Positions 24,421-39,077 of a stretch of DNA of 64,000 nucleotides are shown piece after piece. The DNA comes from Paramyrothecium sp. XJ0827. Lineage: Eukaryota; Ascomycota; Sordariomycetes; Hypocreales; Stachybotryaceae. The position numbers and the translations under genes were made by a program. Position 1 is the stretch's first letter. Each line of letters begins with the position of its first letter. The stretch lies in NCBI GenBank assembly GCA_020881915.1, contig JAJFPB010000014.1, forward strand, positions 682,001 through 746,000. The letters run 5' to 3'. A model generated the notes under the pieces. The model was not told where the DNA came from. It worked only from the letters and a program-made list of their open reading frames with translations, and did not search any database.

Positions 24421-26883
24421 CTTCTCCCTCTAAGGCTAAGTCTTATAGCCTAGTATTAAATATACTTAAGGTTATTAGTCTCTATTATATATATAGATTT
24501 TTTTCTTTTCCCTTTATCTTTTTTATTAATATACTAATATTATATTAGATTATATTAAGAAGTCTTTAAAAAAGTTCTTTAAGTATTTAAGTCTTTTATT
24601 TTATATTCTTAAGGAATCTATTTCTACTAATATACTATATACTTATTATTTTAAATATAATAAGAGATATTAGATCTCTATATTAGGCTTATTTTATTAT
24701 TTAGAGTATATTTATTAGGGGTATTCTTATAATAGGGTTTTAGTAGCCTCTACTTATAAGTTATTTCTTATTTCTATAGGTTTCTTACCTTACTTACTAA
24801 TTCTATTTTTAGTAGCTTAGTTATTAACTTAGTAAGAGAAGTTAGATACTAAGAAGAAGAAAGCTAAGAAAAGCTTAGTTAAATTCTAACTTAAGTTTAT
24901 TAAGGTAATAAATTAATTATTAAGGATCTAAAAGATTTATTAGAAAATAAAGAATTATAGTAATAAGTTATTTTATTATAAGATAGTAAAATTAAATAAG
25001 AAAAATAATATTAAGCTTTCTCTAGATCTTTTTATTACTTTAGATTCTTATAAGTATTAGATTATTTATAATCTTAATACTATTAGTATTTCTAGTTCTA
25101 TAAATTAATTTTCTTTTAGATTAGGGAAGGAATTTTTAGATTTAGGCCCTATACTTATAACTAGAATTCCTTTAGCTTTATTTTAGTTTTCTTTAGGTAT
25201 TTTAAGGATTTTTAAATATTTTTACTTTTATTATAGTTTTTTTATTTAATAAAATATAATTCTTCTTTATTTTTAATTTATTTATATATAAGTACTTATT
25301 TTACTTTATATTTCTTTTTCTTTATAAATACTTTAATAAATTCTTCTATAGATTTATTATTTAGTATTAATTCTAGAAGTATAATATAAAATATTAAGTA
25401 ATATTTTATAGTATTTAAGAGTTCTAATTTATAATTAATATCTTTAATTTTATAGAGAATTTTAAAGGATTTAAGTTTTTTATAATCTAATTTATTATTT
25501 AATTATATTATTTTTATATTTTTTTAAGTAAATAAACTATATTTCTTTTTTTTTTAAAATTAGCTCTAGTAATCTTTTTATATTATAGTATTTTTTTATT
25601 TTTTAGTTTATAAATAAAATTTCTTATTTTATTATATTATATAGTTATTTAAGTTCTTTTATTTTAATAATAGCTAGTTTATTAAGGAATTTTTTATATT
25701 TAATATATTTAATAATTAACTTAAATCTATAATTTATATAAAATAATAATACTTTATTAATTTCTAATTTAGTACTATTATAATAATATTATACTATTAG
25801 TAGCTATTTTACTTAGTTCTTCTACTAGTAATTAATATAGTAGTAGAGATATTATTCTAGGATTTAATTTATATATTTTATTTATTTATTTACTTAATTT
25901 ATAATTAATACCTAAAAGAGCTACTAATTTTTATTAGAACTTAAATATAAATATAATTTCTTTATTAAAAATAATTTCTTTTAATATACTATATTAGCTT
26001 ATAATATATTTATAAAAGTAATATATTATATTTTTAATATTAATTACTTTATTATAAGTAATAAAGTAAATATACTTAGTAAGCCTATTAATAATAATAA
26101 AAATATTATTATAATTATATTTTAAGTTTAATTTCTTTAATTAGGGGAACTTAATAATAAAGTCCTATAAAATTAATTACTAGAATTAGATTAGTACTAG
26201 TAGAGATTTAAGGTATTTATATAATTTACATTTTAAGTTTTTTATTTTATTATATATATTATATTTTCTTATAATTCTTTTTATATTTTTTTTATTTTAA
26301 AATAGCTATATATTTAATATATTACTTTTATAGTTTTTTTTATTTCTTTATATCTAATAGTATAATATTTATAGATTTTAATTAAGATTTCTTTTTATAT
26401 TTCTTCTAGAATTTATATTTAATTATTATATATAAATATTATATTATATTCTATACTTACTTCTATAAATACTTCTATAATATATATAATATATTTCTTA
26501 CTTTATTTTTTAATTTTATTATATTACTTATTTTCTATTTTAATTTTATAGATTTTAATTAAATTAATAGTTTTTTACTTATAATTCCCTTCTAAATTAA
26601 GATATAGTAATTATTATATTACTTTAGGAATCTCTTACTTATATTTACTTTTTTAGCTTAGTATATTAATATATCTATTTTTAGATCTTTTCTAGTAAAT
26701 AATTTTATAATTAAAGAATATAAGTATTTCTATATAATAAACTTATTTTATAATTAGTATCTATATTATAATAAAGTAAGTAATATTTTAATAATTTATA
26801 TAGATCTTAATTTTATATTCTATATTTATTAAATAATATTAGAATTCCTTAAAGACTTTAATAATAACTATAAATTCTTTATT

Positions 26884-27990
26884 CCTCCTAGGTACTAAGG
26901 ATAAAAGACCTATTATTACTACTATTACTAAGGTCATATAATAGGTTATATAATTAGCTTAACTACCACAGTAACTTACATAGACTTTAGATAATATATA
27001 TTATTATACTACAAAAAGTTCATTTAAAAAAAGAATAAATATTATTAATTTAAATAAGTTAGATTTACTTAACTATCTACTATAATAGCAAGAGCTTAGC
27101 AAGTCTTGCCACTCCCACTATCTATTACAAAAGGTCTCCAGTCCGGGCTAATATTTAAATATTTCTAATTAGGATTATATCTCCTTAGCTAGATACTTTA
27201 TTTTCTCTATACTTCTCTTAATCTTCGGATTATAGGCCTTATTCTTTAAGAGATATAGCTTATTTTTAAATTTACCTAGATTCTCCTTTATTTCTTTAGA
27301 ACTAGTCTTCTTTTATAGCTCTTAAACTATACTGTAGCTTATGCTTACCTTTATATCTGCTTTAGCTATCTCGAGATCTTCTATATATTCAGGTATTAGT
27401 TAGCATTCGGCTTTACTACTAGGGCTTCCTCTGCTTAAGCGATCTTACCTATTGGGCGTTGCTCTAGATTTGATATGGAAATTCAAGAGGTCTTAACGAA
27501 TATCGGGATTACAAGGTTAGGCAGCTCTTCTGGTGTTGGTATTAGTAACGAATAGATCTGTAGGAGGTTTCGGCTGCAACGAGGGCACGAGCAGATTTTT
27601 ATACTGCCGTCCTTCGAATGACTTTGCTACTGCAGTTCGATTTGACTTTATTGAGGCCAGGTAATGTATACTACTATAGAACTTAGTATTATTAACTTTA
27701 GCTTTGCTGCTAGCATTGCCACAGCTACAGCCACAAGGTTCGTTTAGTACAGACCTTGGTAGTGCAGCGATATCTCAATAGCTCTATCGAGTTCCTATGT
27801 ATTAGAACAGATGGCTTAAGCCTCGCAAGTGCCTGTGGCACGTTATATTATAGATATCTTTATTATTGACTTTATTATTACTATATTTGAGGTTCTAGGT
27901 ATTAGATCTCCCTATTAAATTATTTTTATTATATCTAAGTCCCTATTTAAAATTCTTAAATTTGGGTTATTTTAATAAATTTCTTAATAA
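26884..27990 (-). repeat. Repeat X, copy 2: least mutated copy
   Basis: This copy is flanked by a direct repeat of up to 14 bp (ATAAATTCTTTATT, ending at 26883 and at 28000), so it is a whole insertion into the minus-strand gypsy element. It retains many CpG and CpA sites. On the minus strand, protein-like text can be read, broken by stops of RIP type: SFEGRQYKNLLVPSLQPKPP and later KENLGKFKNKLYLLKNKAYN. The family was not recognised. The long, variable target duplication would fit a non-LTR retroelement more than a cut-and-paste transposon. Confidence 0.6.
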
Positions 27991-30900
27991 ATTCTTTATT
28001 ATAAATTAAATATTAAAGGAAAGATCTAATAATTTTCTTTAATTAGAATATAATAGGGTATAGAAGGCTATTATTTCTTATTTACTTTATTATAGTACTT
28101 AGTATATAATTAAAGATATTTATTACTAAAATAATCTACTTCTTTAAATTAAAGATTACTAAAATAAATTTACTTAGAATCTACTTCTTAATTTCTTTAA
28201 AAGCTCTTTAGGCTTCTTTACTTTATTTAAAGAATATATTTTTTTTAAATAAGATTAATAAAAGATTTAGTAATTTTCCTAAAGTACTTAATAAAATATT
28301 AGTAGTAATTAATAAAATCTAGAAAACTTTAAATATTTTTAATATTATTTATTAGTAGTTTTTAATTATAAATAGTAGTAATTTTTATTTTTTATTTAGA
28401 TCTTATTAAGTTAAATAATATATTTAAGGAAATCTACTTTTTATATATAAAATATACTTTTCTTAGGTTCTACTAGTAATTTAGTATTTTATAATACTTT
28501 TAGTACTTTATATATATATTTTTTATATTATTCTTTATTCTCTAAGAAAATAAAAATATTATTTAAGTATATAACTATAAAATTATTAATAAATTTATAT
28601 AAAATATAATTAATTATATATTAAAATATTATAAATATATTAATTAGTTTAAAGGGTATTATAAGGATTTTAAAGAATCTAAATTTAATATAAAAATTAT
28701 TTTTTATTTATTATTTTTCTAATTTAAATTAAATTATAAGCTTCTTTTAAATCTAATATAATAAAGATTATTTTTTTATATAAGTAATCTCTTATTTTAG
28801 TAGAAAGTAATAAAAATATTTTATTTTTTATTATAATATTATTAAGCTATTAGTAATTTATATAAAGTTATAGTTTTTTATTTTTTTATAAAATAAATAT
28901 AATAAGATATTTAATAAATAATATTAATTATTAAATATATTCTTTTATTAGGTTTTTATTTATATATTCTTTTAATATTTTAAGTTCTTTAATATTAAGG
29001 TTATAAATTAATAAGAAGTAGGTCTTCTTTTCTTTAATTAGGTAGATTTTATAGTTCTATTTTATATATTCTAGGAATTTATTTTCTAGATGTTTTATAA
29101 ATAATTTAATATATTTATAGTATTTTTTAGAGATATTAATAAATCTATTTTTAATTTCTTTTTTAGCTTCTTATTATTCTTTTATATTATATATTAATAT
29201 ATAAATAAGATTAATAGCCTTCTTTTTATATATTAAAACTACTTTACTTTATTTATATTATATATTAAATTATATTCTATTTTTAATTAATATAATAGCT
29301 TTAATTTAATAATTCTTCTATCTTAGAAGTACTTTTACTTTTTTAAATAAGGTTTTATAATAAATATTTATTTCTTTTTTTCTTTTATTTCTTTTCTTTT
29401 ATAGAAATAGTTATAATTTTAAAATTATAATCTAATTTATATTTTAATTAAAAGTAAATCTTTAATTTTTTAATTATAGTTTATTTAGAAATATATTAAA
29501 TTAAATATATATAATATTAAGGGTAATTTAATAAGTAATTTCTTATATAATTACTTAAAGAACTACTTTCTTATTTATTAAGCCTTAGGTATAAATAAAT
29601 AAGACTTCTTTTATATTTATAGCTTTATATAATTTCTTTTTTTTAATAAGATTTTATATTAATTTATAAAATTAGAATTAATATAGTTTTTTTTAATACT
29701 AATATTTACTTTAATATTAATAATTATATTCTAGATTATAAAGTTAATATAGTACTTTTATTATTTTATTTATTTTTATTTTTAAATTATAATAATAGTT
29801 TATTACTTTTTTTTATTACTTTATAACTTAGTTATAATTAATAGATTTTATCTTTTATTTAATTACTTTTTATAAAAATATTATTAATTTCTTATTATAT
29901 TTCTTAGATATTTATTAATAATCTATATTTTATATATATTCTTTTAATATAAAGAGGTTTATTTAAGAACTTTAAGATTCTTATTTTAATATATTTATAT
30001 TTTTTCTTTAATAAATTATTTTTTAAGTTATAGAAATCTCTTTTATATTTCTTTTAAAATTAAATATATTATTTTAATTTAAATTTCTTATAAGATTTAT
30101 ATTTTATTATATTATATATTTTAGGTACTTTATAGTAATATTCTTCTAGGTACTTCTTATTTTCTTTAAGAATTATAATCTAGTATTAGAAATATATAGT
30201 TTTAATTTTCTAATAAAGTATTTCTTTAAATATCTATAGATTTTTTAATTTAATTATTTTTACTTTAATTAAAAATATATTATTTTTTATTTTAACTTAA
30301 AAATATATTAGGTAATAATATATTATATATAAGGCCTATAAGATCTTATTATATTAAATTAAGTTAAGATTAAATAGAGAATTATATTAAGAATTAATAA
30401 TAAATCTTATTTTCTATAGGCTTATAGCTATTTTAGTAGATATTACTTAAATATATATTTTCTTATTTTTAAGAAGTAAGTAATATTATTTAATTCTAGC
30501 TTTAATTAGTATATAATTAAGTAAAAGTAATATATCTTTAGTAATATCTTTATTTAATTCTAATTTATTATTTAAGAATTTATTAATTATAAGAGTTCCT
30601 TATAATAAATTAATTAAGTTAATTATATCTAATATATCTTTAATTATAATTTATTAATTAGGAATATTCTTAGTAAGTTCTTATTTATTAATAATATTAA
30701 TTTATTATTTCTTAATAATATTAATATTTTACTTATTTTCTATAATAAAGTAGAAGTAGATTTTTTATTTATTTTAGAACTTATTTTTATAATTTTATAT
30801 ATAATATTTCTTTTTTTTATAATTATAGTAAAAGAATTCTTTTTTTTATTTCTAAATAATATTAATTTCTATAGATCCTACTATAGTTTTATAAGCTATA

Positions 30901-31894
30901 AAAATAAATTTCTTCTTCTTCTAATTTATTTAATAAGGGATTTTAAAGTTTTTTTTTTTTTTTTTTTTTTTAATATTCTTAGTTATAATTATTAACTTCT
31001 ATAGTTTTATATATATATTTTAATAATAAGACTTTATTATATTTAACTTTAATAGATTTATTTTTTATATTAAACTTAATTTTATTATAAAAGATTTTCT
31101 TTAAGATATTTTCTAATTAATAAAGTAATATAGTAATATAAAGGAACTTAGTAATAAACTTAATATAAAATATAATTTATTTAAGTAAATTAAGGGCTCT
31201 TTTAATATTATATATTTTATTAATTATTTTAAAAATATATTTAATTTCTTCTTTAAATATTTAAAAACTTAAGAAAATAAATTTAATATATTTTATATAA
31301 TAAATAAAAGTATTATTAATATAATTTTAAAGTATAAACTTAAATTAGGTTTATACTTTTTTAATTAAATTATAAGTTATAAATATAATTTTATTTTAAT
31401 TTTATATAAAAAGTAAAAAATAATCTAAGTAATATACTTTAAGTAATATAATAAATATTTAAAGCTTACTTAAGATATTATTAAAGAGCTTAGGCTTTTT
31501 AGTTTTTAGAATAACTCTAAGATCTTTTTAAGCTTTTATTTCTTTCTTAAGGGTTTTAATAAGTTATTTTAGTTTATAAGTTTATTAAATATTAAGGGTA
31601 TTATTTTAGAATTAATTAATCTTTTTATTAATTATTTAAAGATCTTCTTAGATCTTAGTTTATAAGGTAATAACTTTATTATTATTATTAAAATCTAATT
31701 ATAAAATTAGATCTTTATTTATAATAATATTATTTTCTAAGAGAATTTTCTTAGAAATAATCTTAGTAAGTAAAGACTTTAGTACTATAAAATAAACTAT
31801 TTTCTTTTTCTTAGGAATTAACTTAATTAATTTACTTACTATTTTAATATTACTTTAGATATAATAATATTAATTAGAATAAAAGCTATTAATA

Positions 31895-32503
31895 TATAAT
31901 AATTAGAGGTAATTTTATATTATTAGATATAAAATAACTAAGAATTAAGTAGTATTTTATTCTTAAATAAAATAATAAAAAAGTATTTAAAGTATTTTAT
32001 ATAAGTTATTACTAGTTTATAAAAGAATAATATAATAAAGATTATTTTAGGAACTATATATTATTAATAGCTAGTAGGTCCTAATCTAGGTATAATATAC
32101 TAAATCTCCTATTTATATATATAACTTCTTTTTCCTAAAGTACTAGATTACCTAGTAATTATAATTTATTAGTTCTACTTTTAGATTATAATTAGATTAT
32201 AATCCTTTAATTTATTTTTCTATATATTTTTTATTATTTATAGAAATCTTCTTCTATATAGATTCCTATTTATATTAGATATTTTTTATCTCTAGTTCTT
32301 TATTACTAGTCTTTTAATTTTAGCCCTCTTTTTATACTAGTATTTAGTTTAGGCTAGTATATTAGAATTAGTTTATAGACTATATTAGTAATATAGGGCT
32401 ATTTCTTCTTAAGACTAGTAGCTCTAAGGCTAGTATATTATTTATATATAATATTATATAATTATTCTATGGTTTAGTTATAACCTTAGGTCAGGTTATA
32501 ATA
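31895..32503 (-). repeat. 5' LTR of the minus-strand gypsy element
   Basis: Direct repeat of 23802-24420. On the minus strand it begins TATTATAACCTGACC and ends CTAATTATTATA. It is bounded at right by the TCTAG target duplication. Confidence 0.75.
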
Positions 32504-32610
32504 TCTAGGTATTAGATCTTCTTATTAAATTATTTTTATTATATCTAAGTCCCTATTTAAAATTCTTAAATTTAGGTTATTTTAATAAATTTCTTAATAA
32601 AAATTTATAG
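32504..32610 (+). repeat. Repeat X, copy 1 (right part)
   Basis: This resumes the X sequence after the gypsy insertion (TCTAGGTATTAGATC... to ...AATTTCTTAATA), matching 27895-27990 and 38937-39025. Confidence 0.65.
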
Positions 32611-35313
32611 GCCTTATATATAATATATTATTATTTAATATATTTCTAAGCTAAGGTAAAGAATAATATACTTTTAATTTAAGCTAGAGAAATTAAATTA
32701 AAGAATTTATATATATTTAAGAAAATATCTTACTAGAAAATTAAAACTATATATCTTTAGTATTAGATTATAATTCTTAAAGAAAATAATAAATATTTAA
32801 AAAAATATTACTATAAAGCTCCTAAAATATATAATAAAATAAAATATAAGTTCTATAAAAAGTTTAAAATAAAATAATATATTTAGTTCTAAAGAAAATA
32901 TAAAAGAGATTTTTATAATATAGAAAATAGCCTACTAAATAAAAGATATAAATATATTAAAATTAAAATTTTAAAGTTTTTAAATATATTTCTTTATACT
33001 AAAAGAATATATATAAAATATAAATTACTAATAAATACCTAAAAAATATAATAAAGAATTAATAATATCTCTACTAAAAGTAATTAAGTAAAAAATAAGA
33101 TCTATTAATTATAATTAAGCTATAAAATAATAATAAAAAGTAATAAATTATTACTATAATCTAGAAAAAGAAAATAAGTAAAATAGTAAGAATATTATAT
33201 TAATTTTATAATCTAGAATATAATTATTAATACTAAAGTAAATATTAATACTAAAGTAAGTATTAATACTAAAAAGAATTATATTAATTCTAATTTTATA
33301 AATTAATATAAGATCTTATAAAAAAAAGAAAAACTATATAAAGCTATAAATATAGAAGAAATCTTATTTATTTATAATTAAGAATTAATAAATAAGAAAG
33401 TAATTCTCTATAAAATAATATAAGGAACTCTATATTAAATTAACTTTAATATTATATATATTTAATCTAATATACTTCTAAATAAACTATAATTAAAAAA
33501 TTAAAGATCTACTTTTAATTAAAATATAAGCTAAATTATAATTTTAAACTTATAACTATTTCTATAAAAGAAAAAGAAATAAAAAAAAAGGAAATAAATA
33601 TTTATTATAAAACCCTATTTAAGAAAGTAAAAATACTTTTAAAATAAAAGAATTATTAAATTAAAGTTATTATATTAATTAATAATAAAGTATAATTTAA
33701 TATATAATATAAATAAAGTAAAGTAATTTTAATTTATAAAAGAAGGGCTATTAATTATATTTATATATTAATATATAATATAAGAAAATAAAAGAAAATT
33801 AAAAAAGAAATTAAAAATAAATTTACTAATATTCTAAAAAAATACTATAAGTATATTATACTATTAATAAAAACCTTAGGAAATAGGCTCCTAGAATATA
33901 TAAAAAAGGACTATAAAATCTACCTAATTAAAGAAAAAAAGACCTACTTCTTACTAATTTATAACCTTAATATAAAGGAACTTAAAATATTAAAAGAATA
34001 TATAAATAAAAACCTTAAAAAATATATTTAATAATTAATATCTTCTACTAAATATCTTATTATATTTATATTAAAAAAATTATAATTATATATAAATTAC
34101 TACTAATTTAATAATATTACTATTAAAAATAAAATATTTTTATTTTTTATTACTAAAATAAGAAATTACTTATATAATAAAATAATCTTTATTATATTTA
34201 ATCTTAAAAATATTTATAATTTAATTAAAAAATATTAAAAAATAAAAGATTATATTTTATCTAAAATTTATATTCTTTAAAGCCTTAGTAATATTATTTA
34301 ATTTAATTAATATATTAGTTATATTTTAATATATAATTAATTATATTTTAAGAAACTTTATAAATATAACTTTATTATTATTTACTTAAATAATATACTT
34401 ATTTTCTTTAAAAATAAAGAATAATATAAGAAATATATATATAAGGTACTTTAGGTACTATAAGATATTAAATTTCTAATAAAACCTATTAAAAGTAACT
34501 TCTATATATATAAAGTAGATTTCTTTAAATATATTATTTAATTTAATAAAATTTAAATAATAAAAAAATAAGATTATAGTAATTAAAAAATAAAAGCCCT
34601 TTATAACTAATATTAAGAATATTTAAAGTTTCTTAGGATTTATAAACTATTATAAATACTTTATTAAATACTTTAGAAGAATTATTAAATTACTAATAAA
34701 TTTAATTAAAAAATATTTTTTTTAAATAAATCTTAGAAATTTAAAGAGCTTTTAAAGAAATTAAAGAATAAATTATTAATAAATCTATTTTAATCACTTT
34801 TAATTTAAAAAAATAAATTATTTTAAAAACTAATCTTTTTAATTATATTCTTAGTACTACTATTATATAAATAAAAAATAATAAACTTTTATATTTTATT
34901 ATTTCTTAATTTAAGAAAATTATTAGATTTTTATTTTACTATTTAATCTATAATAAAGAATTTATAGTAATTATTAAAGTATTTAAGGAATTTTAATATT
35001 ACCTTATAAATATAAAATATAAAATTAAAGTCTATATTAATTACTAAAATATTACTTACTTTATTATAATTTAAACTTTAATAATAAAATAAATCTATTA
35101 TATAAAAATACTTATATTCTTTAATTATAAAATTATTTACTAAAAAGGATCTAAGAATAAATATATTAATATATTAAATTAAAAAAGTAAATATAAATAA
35201 GAAATCCCTAAGGTAATATAGTAATTATTATATCTTAATTAAGAAGAGAATTATAAATAAAAAACTATTAGTTTAATTAAAATCTATAAAATTAAAATAA
35301 AAAATAAGTAATA

Positions 35314-37175
35314 ATATATATATATATAATAAGTGGCCTAATATAATAAGTAACCTAGAAAACCCTTACCTTATATCCTAATTATTTAATTAAATAATTT
35401 ACTATAACTAGTAATATTAAACTTAATTTAAGAGATTAATATTATTCTTATACTTTAAGCCCTTTAAAAAGACCTAAAATTAAATCTATAATATACTATA
35501 ACTATTTATAAGATACCTTAGAAAATACTAGGGTACTACTAGTAGGGAATATAGACTTAATATAATACTATAACTAATTTATATAAACTATCTAATTTTA
35601 AGAAATAAATAATAATTTAATATATCCTTAATCTAGATATATAAGGGTTTTTACCCTAGCTTTATAATATTAAAGATATAGCTAATTAATTACTTACTAA
35701 GTAAGAGATACCTCTTATTAAACTATATTAGGCCTTGAATTTTATTAAGTAATAACTAAAGCTTAAGATATATTTCTTTTATAGATATAACTACTAGAGA
35801 GTTAAATATAAAGATCTAATTATAATAAATATATAGTTCTTACTTATAGAGAATATAATTATAAAGTATAGTATTAAATTAAATAATTAATATAACTTTA
35901 ATAAGACTAGCTTTATAATAAATATTATTATAAGTAGTATAGTTATTATAGATGTAAAGAAATATATAAACCCTAAAAAGATCTAGCCTAGGAACTATAA
36001 ATAGATTATAGTAATTAAATTAATTAATACTAAAGGGTAAATACTATTATTATTTATTATTATTATAGGCTAATATTATTTCTTAAACTAGTATTATAAA
36101 AGTAATATCCTAGCTAATTAGATTATTATAATTACTAAAAATAACTAAACTAATAATAAAATAGGCCTTAAGTAACTAAAGTACTTTAATTAGTATATAA
36201 TTAATTAATTAAATAATTTCTATTATTTTCTAATTTTTAATAAATATAAGAACTACTATTTAGTTATATTTAAGGATTTCTATAAAAATAATAAAATTAT
36301 TATACTTTATATATTATCTTATTTATCTTATTTACTTTAGTTACTAAATATAAGCTACTTTAAGTTACTTAAGAAGACTTATAATTAAGAAATAAAGTAT
36401 TTAATTAAATACTCTATAATATATATTTCTAAGACTAAGTTCTTTTTTACTTTCTATATTATATATTAAGCTACTATAACTAAATTAAATATTTAGGGAG
36501 ACTTTAAGAATATTAAACTTATTTCTTTAAATATAAATTATATAATCTTAAAACTTAATATTTAGTTATAAACTCTAATATCTACTATTAATAAGCCTAA
36601 GTTATTTACCTCTTAGACTTTAAAGACCCTAAAAATAATTAAAGAAACTAAATCTTAGTTTAGATATATTAAAAAATAAATTAAGAAATATAAAAGTAGC
36701 TCTTTAATATTAATTATTAAGACTCTAAACTTATTCTTTAAGAGTTTACTTATAAATTAATATAAAATAGCTTTATTTAAGGCTAAGATCTATAATCTTT
36801 AAGAGGTAAATAAAATACTAAGTTAGTATTAAAAAGAAAAAAAGAAATATCTATATAATAAAGAAATAATAACTATAAAGAAAGATTAAATATTAATTAA
36901 TTAAATAAATATAAATATATAAGTAATAATTAAATTATTAAGGTAAGATAATTAAGGAAGATTAAAGTAGCTAATCTAGTAGTAATATAGTATATATAAT
37001 AAGCCTAGCTATAATATATAAATATATAAAATAAATGTAGAGATCTTTAGGTAAAAGTATAGTAATTAGTTTTAATTAATTAAATAATCTATAGTATTTT
37101 AATTAAGGTTCTTATTTTAAGAGTTAAGATTTCTAGACTACTTATTATATTAGGCTACTTATTATATATATATAT
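35314..37175 (+). mobile_element. RIP-degraded Fot1/pogo-like element A
   Basis: It is 1862 bp, the same size as the intact-looking Fot1-like element. TIRs start with an AT run, then AATAAGTGGCCTAATATAAT at left, mirrored at right, with an internal tandem of the AATAAGT word. It is flanked by TA. Near 35455-35510 the damaged N-terminal text corresponds to the LALRALQNDPKL region of the 4389 transposase. All frames are broken. Confidence 0.75.
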
Positions 37176-37928
37176 TATAATAAAATTAAAGAATAAAGTA
37201 AAAAATATATTATATATATTATAGAAATACCTATAGAAGTAAGTATAGAATATAATATAGTATTAATATATAATAATTAAATATAGATCTTAGTAGAAAT
37301 ATAAAAGGAAATTTTAATTAAAATTTATAAGTATTATACTATTAAATATAAAGAAATTAAAAAAACTATAGAAATAATATATTAAATATATAATTATCTT
37401 AAAATAAAGAAAAATATAAAAATAATTATAATAAAAAAAATATAATATTTATAATAAAACTAAGATCTTAAGATATAAATCTTATAAATATCTTAAAATA
37501 ATATCTTTACTACTATATTAATTATTAATAGAAGAAGTAAATAAAATAGCTACTTATAGTATAATACTACTATAATAGTACTAAATTAAAAATTACTAAA
37601 GTATTATTATTATATATAAATTATAAATTTAAATTAATTATTAAATATATTATATATAAAGAATTTCTTAATAAATTAGCTATTATTAAAGTAAAAGAGC
37701 TTAAATAATTATATAATATAATAAAATAAGAAATTATATTTATAAATAAAAAAATAAAAAAATATTATAATATAAAAAAATTACTAGAGCTAATTTTTAA
37801 GAAAGAAAATATAATTAATTTACTTAAAAAAATATAAAAATAATATAATTAAGTAATAAATTAGATTATAAAAAACTTAAATTCTTTAAAATCTTATATA
37901 AAATTAAAAATATTAATTATAAGCTAGA

Positions 37929-39030
37929 ACTCCTCCTAGGTACTAAGGATAAAAGACCTATTATTACTACTATTACTAAGGTTATATAATAGATTATATA
38001 ATTAGCTTAACTACTATAGTAGCTTATATAGACTTTAGATAATATATATTATTATACTATAAAAAGTTTATTTATATTTATATCTATAAGTAGGATTAAG
38101 TAAAATAGCTAATCTTATAGAGAATAGATATTATTAATTTAAATAAGTTAGATTTACTTAATTATCTACTATAATAATAAGAGCTTAGTAAGTCTTATTA
38201 CTCCTACTATTTATTATAAAGATCTCTAGTTTAGGCTAATATTTAGATACTTCTAATTAGGATTACTAGATCTTCTTAGCTAAATACTTTATTTTCTCTA
38301 TATTTCTCTTAATCTTTAGATTATAGGCCTTATTCTTTAAGAAATATAATTTATTTTTAAATTTATTTAGATTCTTCTTTATTTCTTTAAAACTAATCTT
38401 CTTTTATAGCTCTTAAACTATATTATAGCTTATACTTATCTTTATATCTACTTTAGTTATCTTAAGGTCTTCTATATATTATATTAATTAGTATTTAGCT
38501 TTATTACTAAGACTTCCTTTACTTAAGTAATCTTATTTATTAGGTATTACTCTAGATTTAATATAGAAATTTAAGAGATCTTAATAAATATTAGGATTAT
38601 AAGTAAATTAGGTAGCTCTTCTAGTATTAGTATTAGTAATAAATAGAGATTTTAGCTATAATAAGGCAGTAGAGTATAAGTAGATTTTTATATTACTATT
38701 CTTTAATTTAATTTAACTTTATTAAGGCCAGGTAATATATATTACTATAGAACTTATATTAACTTTAGCTTTACTACTAGTATTACTATAGCTATAGCTA
38801 CAAGACCTTAGTAGTAAAGTAATATCTTAATAGCTCTATTAAGTTTCTATTAGAATAGATGGCTTAAGTCTTATAAGTGCCTATAGTATATTATATATCT
38901 TTATTATTAACTTTATTATTACTATATCTAAGGTTCTAGGTATTAGATCTTCTTATTAAATTATTTTTATTATATTTAGGTCCCTATTTAAGATTCTTAA
39001 ATTTAGTTATTTTAATAGATTTCTTAATAA
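37929..39030 (-). repeat. Repeat X, copy 3
   Basis: It begins CTCCTCCTAGGTACTAAGG and ends ...GATTTCTTAATA, interrupting the integrase C-terminal region of the surrounding gypsy element. It is more heavily RIP-mutated than copy 2. A clear target duplication was not found. Confidence 0.6.
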
Positions 39031-39077
39031 AGAAATAACTAAGGCCTCTAAAGTAGATCTTAAGAAAAGAAATATTA

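Larger units (their letters stand above)
23802..32503 (-). mobile_element. Complete RIP-degraded Ty3/gypsy element
   Basis: LTRs at 23802-24420 and 31895-32503 flank the internal region, and the 5-bp target duplication TCTAG is intact on both sides (23797-23801, 32504-32508) within repeat X. A purine-rich tract (GAGGGAGAAG on the minus strand, 24421-24430) precedes the left LTR, so the element reads right to left. The gag-side start lies next to the right LTR. Near 28530, on the minus strand, Y-L-N-N-I-F-I-F marks the former RT YLDD box. All frames are destroyed. Repeat X copy 2 (26884-27990) is inserted in it; without that the element is about 7.6 kb. Confidence 0.8.
32640..39077 (+). mobile_element. 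RIP-degraded gypsy element (pol) carrying nested insertions
   Basis: The RT box appears as Y-L-N-N at 34383-34394. The integrase zinc region lies near 37440-37470. The integrase C-terminal GPY/F module can be read near 37873-37925 (KLDYKKL-x-FFKIL...NYKLE). A purine-rich tract precedes the 3' LTR at 39078. A Fot-like element is inserted at 35314-37175 and repeat X at about 37929-39030. The 5' end is missing; the start overlaps in content with 20985-22340, so this is a second copy rather than the rest of the first. Confidence 0.65.
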
